64,000 nt of DNA from Sphingomonas sp. SORGH_AS_0879. Its GTDB lineage: Bacteria; Pseudomonadota; Alphaproteobacteria; Sphingomonadales; Sphingomonadaceae. The stretch is from the NCBI RefSeq assembly GCF_030819175.1, contig NZ_JAUTBJ010000002.1, positions 3,743,001-3,807,000 of the forward strand. Direction: 5' to 3'. Shown one piece after another: positions 30,261 to 39,673 of the stretch (the stretch's first letter is position 1; each line of letters begins with the position of its first letter). The translations under genes and the position numbers were made by a program. Under the pieces are notes generated by a model. It did not search any database. It was not told the origin of the DNA and saw nothing but the letters and a program-made list of their open reading frames with translations.

Positions 30261-30278
30261 ATGACCGAATTCGGTCAT
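30261..30278. promoter_or_regulatory. Perfect 18 bp palindrome, possible operator
   Basis: ATGACCGAATTCGGTCAT is a perfect palindrome in a gene-free region about 390 bases upstream of the MFS start. It has the size of a dimeric repressor site, but no regulator can be assigned. Confidence 0.35.
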
Positions 30279-30557
30279 TCCCGGCCTTCGTATCCAAGAT
30301 TCCGAGCGGCAGCCCTTGCCAGAAGCCGACGTTCAACTTTCGGCTGAACGGTGCCGTAGAACGCTAAAAACTGGGCCGATTGCGGACTAACCGCCTTTGC
30401 CCAGCGCCCATCAAAGCTGACTTACTATAGTACAGTCCTGTACCGCAAACGCGTTCAACAGGCTGCTGAAAAATGGCTTGGCGGGGGCGGCGGGAGGTGA
30501 TTCATCGCGAATAAAGCGATGAGGGTGAATGGATACGGGGCGGCGACGCGCGGTCGG

Positions 30558-30760
30558 GAACCGACGATGCTCGTTGGCGATCTCGCGCATTCGCTCGCGG
30601 ACAGCATCGTCCTTCCCTCGAAGCGGCTCATATTGCCATGCCGACCGGTTGACCCCGAGCAGCCTGCAGGCACGACGCTCCGAGAAGCCGTGGTCGGCCA
30701 TCAGCTTGCCCACCGCAGCATAGCGATCGACAGACCGGGTCAGTATTTTCCCAGCAGATC
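30558..30760 (-). pseudogene. IS3-family OrfB, 5' fragment
   Basis: Residues ILTRSVDRYAAVGKLMADHG, FSERRACRLLGVNRSAWQYE and the end at NEHRRF match the N-terminal, HTH-containing part of IS3 OrfB. The whole integrase core is missing, so the fragment is dead. Confidence 0.75.
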
Positions 30761-31003
30761 CTTCAGCGCCGACACGTCCAGCATCGACTCCGCCAGCAGA
30801 TTCTTCAGTCGCCGGTTCTCGTCTTCCAACGTCCGTAAGCGCGCCGCCTCTGACACGGTCATGCCGCCGTATCTCGCCTTCCCGTTGTAGAACGTCGCAT
30901 CGCTGATGCAATGCTTTCGGCACAGTTCGGCGGTCTTCACGCTAGCCTCATGCTCGCGCAGCACGGCAATGATTTGATTCTCGGTAAAACGGCCTCGCCG
31001 CAT
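30740..31003 (-). CDS. IS3-family transposase OrfA (from a truncated element)
   Basis: An 87-residue OrfA: RFTENQIIAVLREHEASVKT, ELCRKHCISDATFY and the leucine zipper LRTLEDENRRLKNLLAESML. It ends LLGKY next to the -1 frameshift region. Without OrfB it cannot transpose but could still bind its IS ends. Confidence 0.8.
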   Translation of the reverse strand: MRRGRFTENQIIAVLREHEASVKTAELCRKHCISDATFYNGKARYGGMTVSEAARLRTLEDENRRLKNLLAESMLDVSALKDLLGKY

Positions 31004-31079
31004 CGCTCGTCTCCATCTGACGAGCTAACCTACCAATGGCATGATTTCCGGGGGAGCAGGTCGAATCCGCACGCATCAG

Positions 31080-31109
31080 CCGACAGAACATAATCTGTTA
31101 TCGTATAAT
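31080..31109 (+). promoter_or_regulatory. Candidate promoter for the GlcNAc-glycan operon
   Basis: A consensus TATAAT box (31104-31109) lies 18 bases after CCGACA (31080-31085, four of six -35 matches). It lies just beyond the IS3 relic and would give a leader of about 270 bases. Confidence 0.35.
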
Positions 31110-31279
31110 GCCAATCTGGTTCTGCGTGCTTCCGATTGAATGCCAGCCAGCCTGACCTGTCGCCTGCAGCAGATGACCGATACCAGAAAAACCGTCTCTC
31201 ATCCGTCCATATATCCTCGCTTTTCAATCACTTGCTTCGACCGAGATTCGACAATTTATGTCATAAAAACCGTGCCAAA

Positions 31280-31298
31280 AATTGGATTCTAATTGGAT
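31280..31298. promoter_or_regulatory. Tandem AATTGGAT repeats in the operon leader
   Basis: AATTGGAT occurs at 31280-31287 and 31291-31298, 11 bases apart, i.e. on the same face of the helix. A related inverted half (TATACCAG) follows at about 31320. The spacing suggests a regulator site upstream of the TonB receptor gene; GntR-family GlcNAc regulators in other bacteria use ATTGG-type half-sites, but the match is loose. Confidence 0.3.
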
Positions 31299-31386
31299 AT
31301 GGACAAACCGCGCACATTTATACCAGATTAGCTCCAATCAACCAACCTGTCGGATGGGGCGACGGTTGATAAAGGGGGGCTTCCAT

Positions 31387-34119
31387 ATGTCTTTGTCGAG
31401 ATTCGCACGGCGCAACTGGCTGGTGACGACGATGCTGTGTCCGGCAACCGCCGTGGCGGGATTGGTTCTGCCAAGCAGCGCCCTTGCGGCGCAGGCATCT
31501 CCCCCTTCCTTCGCTGCCGAACCGGCGACGCAGGACACCGGGGACGCCGGCAGCAAAGGGGACGAAATCGTCGTCACCGGCATTCGGGCCGGACTCATCC
31601 GGGCGATCGATGCCAAGCGCAGTTCCAATGAAATCGTCGAAGTCGTCAGCGCGGAAGATATCGGCAAGCTGCCCGGGATCAGCATCGCGGAGTCGCTGGC
31701 CCGCCTGCCCGGCGTAGCGGCGCAACGTGTCGACGGCCGTGCGCAGGTGCTGTCGATACGGGGGATGGCGCCGAAGTTCGGGATGACGTTGTTCAACGGC
31801 CAGGAGATGGTGTCGACCGGCGACGACCGCAGTTTCGAATATGACCAGTTCCCCGGCGAGCTGGTCAGTTCCGCCACTTTGTACAAGACGCCCGACGCAT
31901 CGCTGGGCGCGATGGGCCTGTCGGGGACGATCGACATCCACACATTGCAGCCGCTGGATTTCCACGAGCGCAAGATCAACGCCAGCGCGCGCTTCAACGG
32001 CAATGCGATGGGATCGGTGCTGCCCGGCACCAGCGGCCATGGCAGCCGCGTCAGCATATCCTATGTCGATCAGTTCGCCGACGACCGCATCGGCGTCGCG
32101 GTCGGCTATGCCCGGCTCGATTCCCCCAACAAGAAGAAGTATTTCAACCTGTGGGACTATGGCACCGGCACGCAACTGGGCGTCGACGGGCTGGGCGACA
32201 GCTATACGTTCAACGGGTTCGAAACCGGGGTCGCATCGACCCAGACGGTCCGCGATGGCGTGCTGGGCGTGCTGCAGTTCAAGCCCGACGATCATTTTTC
32301 GAGCAAGATCGACCTGTTCCATTCGCGCTTCAAGCAGCGGATGCAGGGTGACGAGCTGATCGGCGTGCTCGCCAACTGGGCATCGGGGAGCATCCCGGTC
32401 GTCAGCATGGGCAACGGCACGATCCGCGTCGACAATGCCAGCCCGATCCTGACCATGCGCCAGAACGACCGCAACGACGAGTTGAACGCGCTGAGCTGGA
32501 CCAACAGCTATGCCACCGGCGCCTGGACCTTCAGCGCCAATCTGGGCCTGTCCAAGGCCAAGCGGCGCGAATGGGTCGGCGAAGCCTATCTGATGTCGCG
32601 GGCGCCGATGACGCTGAACGTCGTCCTGCCGACGACCTATGACCGATTCGGCCAGGTATCGTCGAGCGTCGACCTCAACAGCACCAGCGCGATGTCGCTG
32701 GCCAGCGTGTGGGGCGACAATCTGGGTGGGTTGGTCGCGCTGGCCAATGTCACCGACAAGGTGGAGACTGGCCGGGTCGCGGCGCGGCGCGACATGGACT
32801 TCGGCCCGTTCCGCGCGATCGAGCTGGGCGTGCTCTATAGCCACCGGACCAAGTCGCTGGTCTATGACCAGACCAGCTATTCGCTGACCGATCCAACGCC
32901 GTGCCTGAATGGCCTGACCTGTCGCCCGATCCCGGCCAGCCTGAAGACGGCATCGGTCGACATGGGCTTTATCGGCCTGCCCGGCGCGCTGTTTTTCCGG
33001 CCCGACGCCGCGCTGTACGGCGATGCCTATGACCCCGCGCCCAACCCGAAGGACCCGTCGTGGAACTGGGGCGTCGGGGAAAAGGTGACGACCGGCTTCA
33101 TCAAGCTGGACATCGACGACAGCCACCTCCTGCCGATCCGCGGCAATATCGGGGTACAGGTGATCCATACGCGCCAGAGCGCAAGCGGCCTGTATGTCGA
33201 TGCCGAGGGCGCGATCTCGCCGGTCGCGGGCGGCACCAGCTACACCGACATCCTGCCCAGCCTGAACCTCAATGCCGAGATCACGCCATCGACCCGGCTG
33301 CGCTTCGGTGCGGCGCGGGCGCAGGCGCGGCCGGAAATGGCGGACATGCGCGCTGGCATCACCGCCGCCGTGTCGCAGGCCGACCGGCGATGGTACGGCG
33401 ATGGCGGCAACCCCAAGCTGAAGCCGTGGCAGTCATGGGATTTCGACCTGTCGCTGGAACATTATATCGGCCGGTCGTCCTATGTCGCGGCGGCGGCGTT
33501 CTACAAGGATATCACGCGCGGCATCGTGACCAAGGACGTGCTGTACGACTTTTCGGGCTACACCAATTCGTCCAACGTCACGCCGATCAGCCAGACCGGC
33601 ACGCTGACCACGCCGACCAATACCGCTGGCGGCATCCTGAAAGGACTGGAGTTCAGTGGCACGCTGGAGGGTAACCTGCTGACCGACCTGCTCGACGGGT
33701 TCGGGATCACCGGCAGTTATTCGAAGACATGGCTCAGCCCGAAGACCGACAAGGACGGCTATTTCCTCAACACCCTGCTCGAAGGATTCTCGGGCGATGT
33801 GTGGTCGGGTGCGGTCTATTATGAAAAGGACGGCTATCAGCTGCGCGTGGGACAGCGTTACCGGTCGGGATATTCGGCCCGGCGGCACAACGCCTTCCGC
33901 TTCGTGACCGAGAATATCCGGTCCGAACGGATCGTCGATGCCCAGGCAGGCTATACGCTGCAATCCGGCCCAATGAAGGGGCTGGCGATCATGGCGCAGG
34001 CGAACAACATCAACAACGAACCCTATGTCACCAGCCAGACGGTGGAGGGGCGTACGGCACCGCAGCAATATCACAAGTTCGGGACCGAGTATCTGCTCGG
34101 CCTGTCCTATGCGTTCTGA
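31387..34119 (+). CDS. TonB-dependent receptor of the GlcNAc-glycan operon
   Basis: The 910-residue outer-membrane receptor is of the large type common for oligosaccharides in Caulobacter, Xanthomonas and Sphingomonas. After the signal peptide come the TonB box GDEIVVTGIRAGLIRAIDAK, the plug (KLPGISIAESLARLPGVAAQ; LSIRGMAPKFGMTLFNGQEM) and a barrel ending YLLGLSYAF with the terminal phenylalanine. AAGGGGGG lies before the ATG. The GH20 gene starts 3 bases after its stop, so one operon is clear. The likely cargo is chitooligosaccharide or another GlcNAc-containing glycan (inference). Confidence 0.93.
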   Translation: MSLSRFARRNWLVTTMLCPATAVAGLVLPSSALAAQASPPSFAAEPATQDTGDAGSKGDEIVVTGIRAGLIRAIDAKRSSNEIVEVVSAEDIGKLPGISIAESLARLPGVAAQRVDGRAQVLSIRGMAPKFGMTLFNGQEMVSTGDDRSFEYDQFPGELVSSATLYKTPDASLGAMGLSGTIDIHTLQPLDFHERKINASARFNGNAMGSVLPGTSGHGSRVSISYVDQFADDRIGVAVGYARLDSPNKKKYFNLWDYGTGTQLGVDGLGDSYTFNGFETGVASTQTVRDGVLGVLQFKPDDHFSSKIDLFHSRFKQRMQGDELIGVLANWASGSIPVVSMGNGTIRVDNASPILTMRQNDRNDELNALSWTNSYATGAWTFSANLGLSKAKRREWVGEAYLMSRAPMTLNVVLPTTYDRFGQVSSSVDLNSTSAMSLASVWGDNLGGLVALANVTDKVETGRVAARRDMDFGPFRAIELGVLYSHRTKSLVYDQTSYSLTDPTPCLNGLTCRPIPASLKTASVDMGFIGLPGALFFRPDAALYGDAYDPAPNPKDPSWNWGVGEKVTTGFIKLDIDDSHLLPIRGNIGVQVIHTRQSASGLYVDAEGAISPVAGGTSYTDILPSLNLNAEITPSTRLRFGAARAQARPEMADMRAGITAAVSQADRRWYGDGGNPKLKPWQSWDFDLSLEHYIGRSSYVAAAAFYKDITRGIVTKDVLYDFSGYTNSSNVTPISQTGTLTTPTNTAGGILKGLEFSGTLEGNLLTDLLDGFGITGSYSKTWLSPKTDKDGYFLNTLLEGFSGDVWSGAVYYEKDGYQLRVGQRYRSGYSARRHNAFRFVTENIRSERIVDAQAGYTLQSGPMKGLAIMAQANNINNEPYVTSQTVEGRTAPQQYHKFGTEYLLGLSYAF

Positions 34120-34122
34120 CCG

Positions 34123-36702
34123 ATGACGCGGTCGGGGCGGGAGCGGCGCAGGACCATGCGCGCGGGAAAACTGGTGTCGCTGCTGGCACTGACGGCGGGG
34201 CTGATCGCGGCGGCCCCGCCGCCCGGATCGCCGCCCCGGCCATCATCACCGGCGGCAACACGGGGAAAGACACCGCCGATCGCGTTGCGCTGGACCGCCC
34301 GCACGGTCGAGAAACAGCACACGGTCGCCACGCTGACGCTGCGCAACGACGGGACGGTGCCGTTTCCGCTGCGGGGCTGGTGGATCCATGTCAGCGCGCT
34401 GTCGCCGATCGACCCTCCATGGCCCGGCGACGGGGTGGAGGTCGCGCCGATCGCCGGTCCGCTGGTACGGCTGCGTCCCGTCGGCGGGGCGGAGATGCTG
34501 GCCCCCGGCGCGACGCTGTCGCTGACGCTACGCCATGCCGATATCATGATCCTGCCCGACAAGGCACCGGTCGGCCCCTATATGGTACGCGATGACGATC
34601 CAGGGCGCGGCGTGGCGCTGACCGATTACCACATCGAACCCCTGCCTGCCGCCGCGCAGATACCCGGCGCTCCGGTCGGCGTCGGATCGGTCGTCGCGCC
34701 GGAGGGTCGCTATGCCGCCAATGCCCGGATCGCAGCGGTGCCGGTCGATACGCTGTCGCCGGTCTTCCCGACCCCGAAGCGGATCGACCGTCGCAACGGA
34801 ACCTTGCCGGTTGCCGCCTGGTCGGTGCGTGCGCCAGCGACGCTGCGCAACGAGGCCAGATTCGTTCCCACGCCGACCGAAGGACCCGCCGCGACCGGGC
34901 CGGTCGTACCGTTGTCGCTGGCGATCGGCGCGGTCGCGGGGGAAGCGTCGGACGAAGCCTATCGCCTGACGATCCGCCGCGACGGCGTCGCCATCACCGG
35001 CGCATCCGCCGCCGGGGTGTTCCGCGCCCTGCAGTCATTACGCCAGATCGTCGATGCCGCGCCCGCGACCGGGCGGGGACGCGCCTTGCCGTTGCTCGCA
35101 ATCACCGACGCGCCGCGCTTTGGCTATCGCGGGCTGATGCTGGACGTCGCGCGCAATTTCCAGAGCCGCGACCAGGTGCTGCGCGCCATCGACCTGATGG
35201 CGGTCGCGAAGCTGAACCGCCTGCATCTGCACCTGACCGACGATGAAGGCTGGCGGATCGCGATCCCGGCCTTGCCCGAACTGACCGAGGTGGGTGGGCG
35301 CCGCAGCCAGGATTTCGCGAGCGGCGCGACGCTTCCCCCCGCCTATGGATCGGGGCCGGAGGCCGACGATCCGCATGGCAGCGGCTTCTACACCGCCGCC
35401 GATTATATCGCGATCCTGACCTATGCCCGTGCGCGCCATATCGAGGTGATCCCGGAGATCGAGATGCCCGGCCATGCCCGCGCCGCTGTGCAGGCGATGG
35501 CCACCCGCGCGGCGCGATGGCGCGCGGCGGGGCGGCCGGATGCCGACCGCTGGCGGTTGCGCGATCCGGCCGACCGGTCGATCTATCATTCCGCCCAGGG
35601 CTATTCGGACAATGTGATCGATCCGGGAGCACCCGGCACCTATCGCTTCATCGAGACGGTGGTCGCCCATCTGGTGGCCCTGCACCGGCAGGCTGGCGTG
35701 CGGCTGCGCGTCCTGCATGTCGGCGGAGACGAACTGGCCGATGGCGCGTGGGAGAAATCGCCCGCCGCCGCGCGCGCCATCGCCGCGCTGCCCGACGGAG
35801 CGGTCGAGGGCACGGCCGGGTTGTGGGACCATTTCTACGATCGGATCACCGCGATCCTGGCGGCGCACGGTGTCGCCGCCGCGGGATGGGAGGAACTGGG
35901 GATGCGCAAGGTGGCCGCCCCCGCCGGCGGGGGACCGGTGGTCAACCCGCACTTCCTGAACCGGCCGGTCGCGCTGCACGTCTGGAACAACCAGGGGGCG
36001 GCCACGGGGCTGGCGAACCGGTTGGCCAATGCGGGCTATCCGGTGGTGATGTCGCCCGCGACCGCGCTGTATTTCGACATGGCCCATGCCCGCGACCGCA
36101 GCGAGCCGGGGCATAACTGGTCGGGCTATAGCGACCTTGAGACGGTGTACCGGTTCGAACCCTTTGCGCTGGTCGATGGCGTGGATGCGGCGTCGGGCGG
36201 CCAGTCTCCGGCGGACGGACTATCGGAGACTGGCCGATCGCGGGTGATGGGGATCGAGGCGACGCTGTTCAGCGAAACCGTGCGCGAACCGTGGCGGATC
36301 GGCCATATGCTGTTGCCCAGGCTGTTCGCGGTGGCGGAGCGAGGGTGGAGCATGGCGCCCGACTGGACCAGCCTGCGGGGACCGGCGCGTGACGCCGCCT
36401 ATGCCGCCGGCTGGTCGCGCTTTGCGACGCAACTGGGCCGGCGCGTGCTGCCACAGCTGGAACGCGACCTGCCGGGCTTTGCCTATCGCATCGCGCCGCC
36501 GGGGCTGGTGGTCCGCGATGGGCGGATTCTCGCCAATGCCGCGCTGCCGGGGTTCGTGCTGCGCTACACGATCGACGGATCGGAACCCGATCGCGACAGC
36601 CCGGTGGTGAGCGGACCGATCGCTGCGCACGGCACGATCACCGTCGCGGCGTTCTCCCCCGCCGGGCGGCCGGGGCCATCGGCACGGATCGTCCAGCCGT
36701 GA
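34123..36702 (+). CDS. GH20 beta-N-acetylhexosaminidase (chitobiase type)
   Basis: An exported enzyme of 859 residues that removes terminal beta-linked GlcNAc or GalNAc. In order: signal peptide, CHB_HEX-type carbohydrate-binding domain (about 40-190, ALRWTARTVEKQHTVATLTL), the GH20b domain (YRLTIRRDGVAITGASAAGV) and the (beta/alpha)8 catalytic domain. This begins GYRGLMLDVARNF and contains HLHLTDDEGWRI, EIEMPGHARAA and the catalytic pair Asp536-Glu537 in HVGGDEL. A C-terminal CHB_HEX_C-like domain (VLRYTIDGSEPDRDSPVV) closes it. This is the layout of bacterial chitobiases. The start could be 34123 or the ATG at 34156. It overlaps the esterase gene by 4 bases (GTGA). Confidence 0.94.
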   Translation: MTRSGRERRRTMRAGKLVSLLALTAGLIAAAPPPGSPPRPSSPAATRGKTPPIALRWTARTVEKQHTVATLTLRNDGTVPFPLRGWWIHVSALSPIDPPWPGDGVEVAPIAGPLVRLRPVGGAEMLAPGATLSLTLRHADIMILPDKAPVGPYMVRDDDPGRGVALTDYHIEPLPAAAQIPGAPVGVGSVVAPEGRYAANARIAAVPVDTLSPVFPTPKRIDRRNGTLPVAAWSVRAPATLRNEARFVPTPTEGPAATGPVVPLSLAIGAVAGEASDEAYRLTIRRDGVAITGASAAGVFRALQSLRQIVDAAPATGRGRALPLLAITDAPRFGYRGLMLDVARNFQSRDQVLRAIDLMAVAKLNRLHLHLTDDEGWRIAIPALPELTEVGGRRSQDFASGATLPPAYGSGPEADDPHGSGFYTAADYIAILTYARARHIEVIPEIEMPGHARAAVQAMATRAARWRAAGRPDADRWRLRDPADRSIYHSAQGYSDNVIDPGAPGTYRFIETVVAHLVALHRQAGVRLRVLHVGGDELADGAWEKSPAAARAIAALPDGAVEGTAGLWDHFYDRITAILAAHGVAAAGWEELGMRKVAAPAGGGPVVNPHFLNRPVALHVWNNQGAATGLANRLANAGYPVVMSPATALYFDMAHARDRSEPGHNWSGYSDLETVYRFEPFALVDGVDAASGGQSPADGLSETGRSRVMGIEATLFSETVREPWRIGHMLLPRLFAVAERGWSMAPDWTSLRGPARDAAYAAGWSRFATQLGRRVLPQLERDLPGFAYRIAPPGLVVRDGRILANAALPGFVLRYTIDGSEPDRDSPVVSGPIAAHGTITVAAFSPAGRPGPSARIVQP

Positions 36703-37409
36703 CCGTCCGGTCATATTGTCGCCTCGCCCTGCTGGTCGGAGCGCTCCTCTCCGCCGGCCCCGTGCCGGCACAGGAAACGGGCGGCGACTGGGCGGCGCTG
36801 GCCACTTATCGCCAGCGCGACACCGACCTGATCGCGGGGGGGGCCGTCGCGCACCGCGTGGTGTTCATGGGCGATTCCATCACCGAAGGATGGGACCGTG
36901 ACCATCAGTCGGTCTTTGCCGACCCGCTCCATATCAATCGCGGGATCAGCGGTCAGACGACCGCCCAGATGCTGGTGCGGTTCCGGCAGGACGTCGTCGC
37001 GCTGCACCCCGAAACCGTCATCCTGCTGGGCGGCACCAACGACATTGCCGGCAATGGCGGCGAGGTCGACGACGCGACGATCCGCGGCCATGTCCGATGG
37101 ATGGTCGAACTGGCACGGGCCAACGGCATCCGCGTCGTGCTGGTGTCGATCCTGCCGACCAATCATTATTGGTGGGCGCCGCAGGTCGCGCCGGCGGCGC
37201 GGATCGCGGACCATAATCGGTGGCTGCGCGACTATGCAGCCCGGATGGGCCTCACCTTTGTCGATGCGTACGCCGCGATGCTGGCGGAAGCGGGAGCGAT
37301 CGACCCGGGGCTCAGCGGCGACGGGGTGCATCCCAACGCGGCGGGCTATGCGGTGATGGAGCGCGTGCTGCGTCCGGTGCTGGGGCAGGGAAGGAGGGGA
37401 AGCCGATGA
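36699..37409 (+). CDS. Exported SGNH/GDSL-family esterase or deacetylase
   Basis: A 236-residue protein with a signal peptide (ending VPAQE) and the four SGNH blocks. Block I is FMGDSITEGW (Ser60), block II NRGISGQTT, block III GGTNDIAGN, and block V DGVHPN (Asp208, His211). Close relatives act as carbohydrate O-acetyl esterases or lipases. Within this operon, removal of acetyl or other acyl groups from the incoming glycan is most likely (inference). The start is a GTG that overlaps the GH20 stop, and its own stop overlaps the next ATG. Confidence 0.88.
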   Translation: MTVRSYCRLALLVGALLSAGPVPAQETGGDWAALATYRQRDTDLIAGGAVAHRVVFMGDSITEGWDRDHQSVFADPLHINRGISGQTTAQMLVRFRQDVVALHPETVILLGGTNDIAGNGGEVDDATIRGHVRWMVELARANGIRVVLVSILPTNHYWWAPQVAPAARIADHNRWLRDYAARMGLTFVDAYAAMLAEAGAIDPGLSGDGVHPNAAGYAVMERVLRPVLGQGRRGSR

Positions 37410-38536
37410 GCGATGCGACAGGAACCAACGGACGCTATCTGGCGATCGACGTGATGCGTGGGGCGACCGTGGCTCTGATGATCGTCGTCAACATGGCGAT
37501 CAGCGAGGCACTGTCCTTCGGGCAGATGCTGCACAGCAGCTGGGACGGGTTCACGCTGACGGACGCTGTCTTTCCGACATTCCTGTTCGTGACGGGCGCG
37601 TCGCTCGCCTTCACCGCCGAACGTTATGCGTGCGGTGGCTCGGGGACGTATTTCCGCCGGATCGCGAGCCGGTCGCTGCGCATCTTCCTGTGCGGTGTAT
37701 TCGTGTCCAACTTCCCGTTCCTGTCGATCGTGCAGGGGCAGGTCGCGTGGCATTCGATCGATACGCTGCGGATCATGGGCGTGCTGCAACGGATCGCGCT
37801 GACCTATTTCCTCGCCGCCTCGCTGCTGTATTTCGTGCGCTGGCGCGGTGCGTTGCTGGGGGCGGTCGTCCTGCTGGCGATCGGTGGGGGGATCGCGCTC
37901 GGCTTCGGCGATCACAGCCTGACGGGCAGTGCGGTGGTGCGGATCGACACCGCAATGCTCGGCGCGCGGCACCTCTATCAGCTCGAAGGCGCACCGTTCG
38001 ATCCGGAAGGGCTGCTCGGCACCTTGCCCGCGACGGCCAATGTGCTGGCCGGCTATCTGGCGGTCACTTTTCTCCGCCATCGCGCGGCGAAGGGGCGACT
38101 GGCGGGACGCGACCTGGCGGCGATGGCGGCGACCGGCGGCGGGCTGGTGCTGCTCGCGCTGGCGCTGCATCCGGTGGACCCGATCAACAAGAAATTGTGG
38201 ACGACCGCCTATACGCTGCTGACGATCGGCATCGATGTCGTCGTGTTGGCGATGCTGGTTCAGCTAGTCGATCGCTGGCGGGCGACGCGCGGGACCGGGT
38301 ATTTCGCGACGTTCGGCAAGAACGCGCTGGCGATCTATATCGTCGCCGACCTGACCATGGCGATCGCCTGGACCCTGCCGGTCGGCCATGTCGCGCTGTT
38401 CCGCTGGGTGTACGATCACGGCTTTGCATGGATTGGCGGGAAATGGGCATCGCTCGTCATGGCGCTCGCCTTTGCGCAAATCTGCTGGGCGTTGGCCTGG
38501 CTGCTCGACCGACAGCGGATCTATGTCAAGCTCTGA
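37406..38536 (+). CDS. NagX/HGSNAT-like membrane acyltransferase family protein
   Basis: The 376-residue inner-membrane protein has about ten transmembrane segments. The N-terminus RYLAIDVMRGATVALMIVVN belongs to the heparan-alpha-glucosaminide N-acetyltransferase / DUF5009 family, with the internal motifs VFPTFLFVTGASLAF, MGVLQRIALTYF and FGKNALAIYI. In Xanthomonas and Caulobacter relatives named NagX sit in GlcNAc loci; acetylation or transport of amino sugars has been proposed. Its start overlaps the esterase stop (ATGA). It ends the operon about 80 bases before an IS3 fragment. Confidence 0.85.
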   Translation: MSDATGTNGRYLAIDVMRGATVALMIVVNMAISEALSFGQMLHSSWDGFTLTDAVFPTFLFVTGASLAFTAERYACGGSGTYFRRIASRSLRIFLCGVFVSNFPFLSIVQGQVAWHSIDTLRIMGVLQRIALTYFLAASLLYFVRWRGALLGAVVLLAIGGGIALGFGDHSLTGSAVVRIDTAMLGARHLYQLEGAPFDPEGLLGTLPATANVLAGYLAVTFLRHRAAKGRLAGRDLAAMAATGGGLVLLALALHPVDPINKKLWTTAYTLLTIGIDVVVLAMLVQLVDRWRATRGTGYFATFGKNALAIYIVADLTMAIAWTLPVGHVALFRWVYDHGFAWIGGKWASLVMALAFAQICWALAWLLDRQRIYVKL

Positions 38537-38617
38537 CCACACGGACGCGTTTCCGGTTGGCCTGTTTCAAGCCCGCGCGCTACCCACAGCTTAACAACGC
38601 TTGCTGCCAAGTCGGAT

Positions 38618-38774
38618 TGAGGTGGTGCCGCCTTGCCGGACAGTTTGGCGGCTGAGCTAAGCTATGCCCCCGGTTGTTTTACGCCGCCATGCTGGTGTTC
38701 GCCCGCCGAAGCGGGAGTGAGGCCGGTGCTCGTTGTAATAGCCGATCCACCGGCTGAGGCGCGCTGCGCAGCTA
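38618..38774 (-). pseudogene. IS3-family OrfB, 3' fragment with right end
   Basis: The minus strand encodes the typical IS3 tail LSRWIGYYNEHRPHSRFGGR, stopping at 38657. The sequence then runs to a TG-bounded end near 38618 (GTGGTGCCGCCTTGCCGG, part of the terminal repeat). The rest of the gene is cut off by the IS630 copy that starts at 38775, and no continuation is seen beyond 42316. Confidence 0.7.
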
Positions 38775-38787
38775 GAGCAAATTCCGA

Positions 38788-39551
38788 TCAGTCTGCATCG
38801 TAACCGGCAGCAGCGAAGTAGTTGGCGCACTCGGCCGGCGTGAACGTGTCGATGGCGGCACCGATGGCGCGGTACAAGTCGTCGCGGGTGCGGGCGGCGG
38901 CTTTGCGCAGGAGCGCCTTGAGCTTGGCGAAGGCGTTTTCGATCGGGTTGAAGTCGGGCGAGTAAGGCGGAAGGAAAAGCAGCCGGCCCCCCCTTGCCTC
39001 GATCGCCATGCGTGCCACGACGCTCTTGTGGGCGGGCAGGTTGTCGAGGATGACGACGTCGCCGGGCTTCAGCGTCGGGGCGAGCGCGCGGGCGACCCAA
39101 GCCGCGAACCACGCCCCGGTCATGGGTCCGTCGATGACGAGCGGCGCGGTCATGCCCGAGAGCCGCAAGCCCCCGACGAACGTTGTCGTTTTCCAGTGAC
39201 CGTGCGGCACGGCCATGCGCAGCCGCTGCCCGCGCGGCGCACGTCCGTAGCGGCGCGCCATCTTCGTGCTGGCACCGGTCTCGTCGACGAAGACCAGCGT
39301 TTCCGGATCGAGGTCGGGCTGGCCATCGAACCAGGCCTCGCGCGCGCTCAGGACGTCGGAGCGATCCTGCTCCTGCGCGTGGCCGGTCTTTTTTTGCGCG
39401 TATGCCCGTGGCGCGCGAAGAACCGCCACAGCGTCGATACCGCCACCGCGTTCCCCTCGGCGGCCAGTGCCGCGCGCAACTCGGCAAGGGTGATGTCGGG
39501 TGCCGCCTCGTACAGCGCCCATATGCGCGCCGCCTTGGCCTCCGTCGCAGC
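38788..39551 (-). pseudogene. IS630 transposase, C-terminal portion (copy A)
   Basis: Contains the DDE domain of the IS630 transposase: LVFVDETGASTKMARRYGRA, VVILDNLPAHKS and YSPDFNPIENAFAKLKALLR. The OrfA-OrfB frameshift run of seven A residues (read on the minus strand) lies near 39390. The OrfA part is cut at 39551 by the IS66 insertion and resumes at 42033. It is non-functional in this arrangement. Confidence 0.85.
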
Positions 39552-39673
39552 GTAAGCGTGGTCAGCAGGCCGCCTTGCGGTAGCGCTGGCGGTCAGGATG
39601 CTTGTCGCCTTTGACGAGGGCGCGGGCGGTGCGGGAAGTTTTCGGTTATACGACAGGTCATACGAGCACTCGT

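Larger units (their letters stand above)
29868..30557. other. Gene-free stretch upstream of the MFS gene
   Basis: About 690 bases without a convincing gene. It holds the second copy of the ~60 bp direct repeat (30098-30159), a perfect 18 bp palindrome (30261-30278), and at about 30460-30540 a segment starting CAGGCTGCTGAAAAA that resembles the terminal sequence of an insertion sequence of another family. It looks like debris from earlier rearrangements. Confidence 0.5.
30558..31061 (-). mobile_element. Truncated IS3-family element
   Basis: An intact orfA and the first part of orfB remain. The left end lies near 31043-31061, where the minus strand reads CGACCTGCTCCCCCGG, close to the TGACCTGC-type ends of this group. 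The orfB side is deleted after the codons for NEHRRF at about 30558, so the right end is gone. It is a different IS from the copy at 18806. Confidence 0.75.

Noticed and set aside
18806..31061. The IS3 element and the IS3 relic as ends of one composite transposon carrying the alpha-glucan locus
   Set aside because: The two IS3 sequences differ clearly in their OrfA proteins and ends, so they are not copies of the same element.
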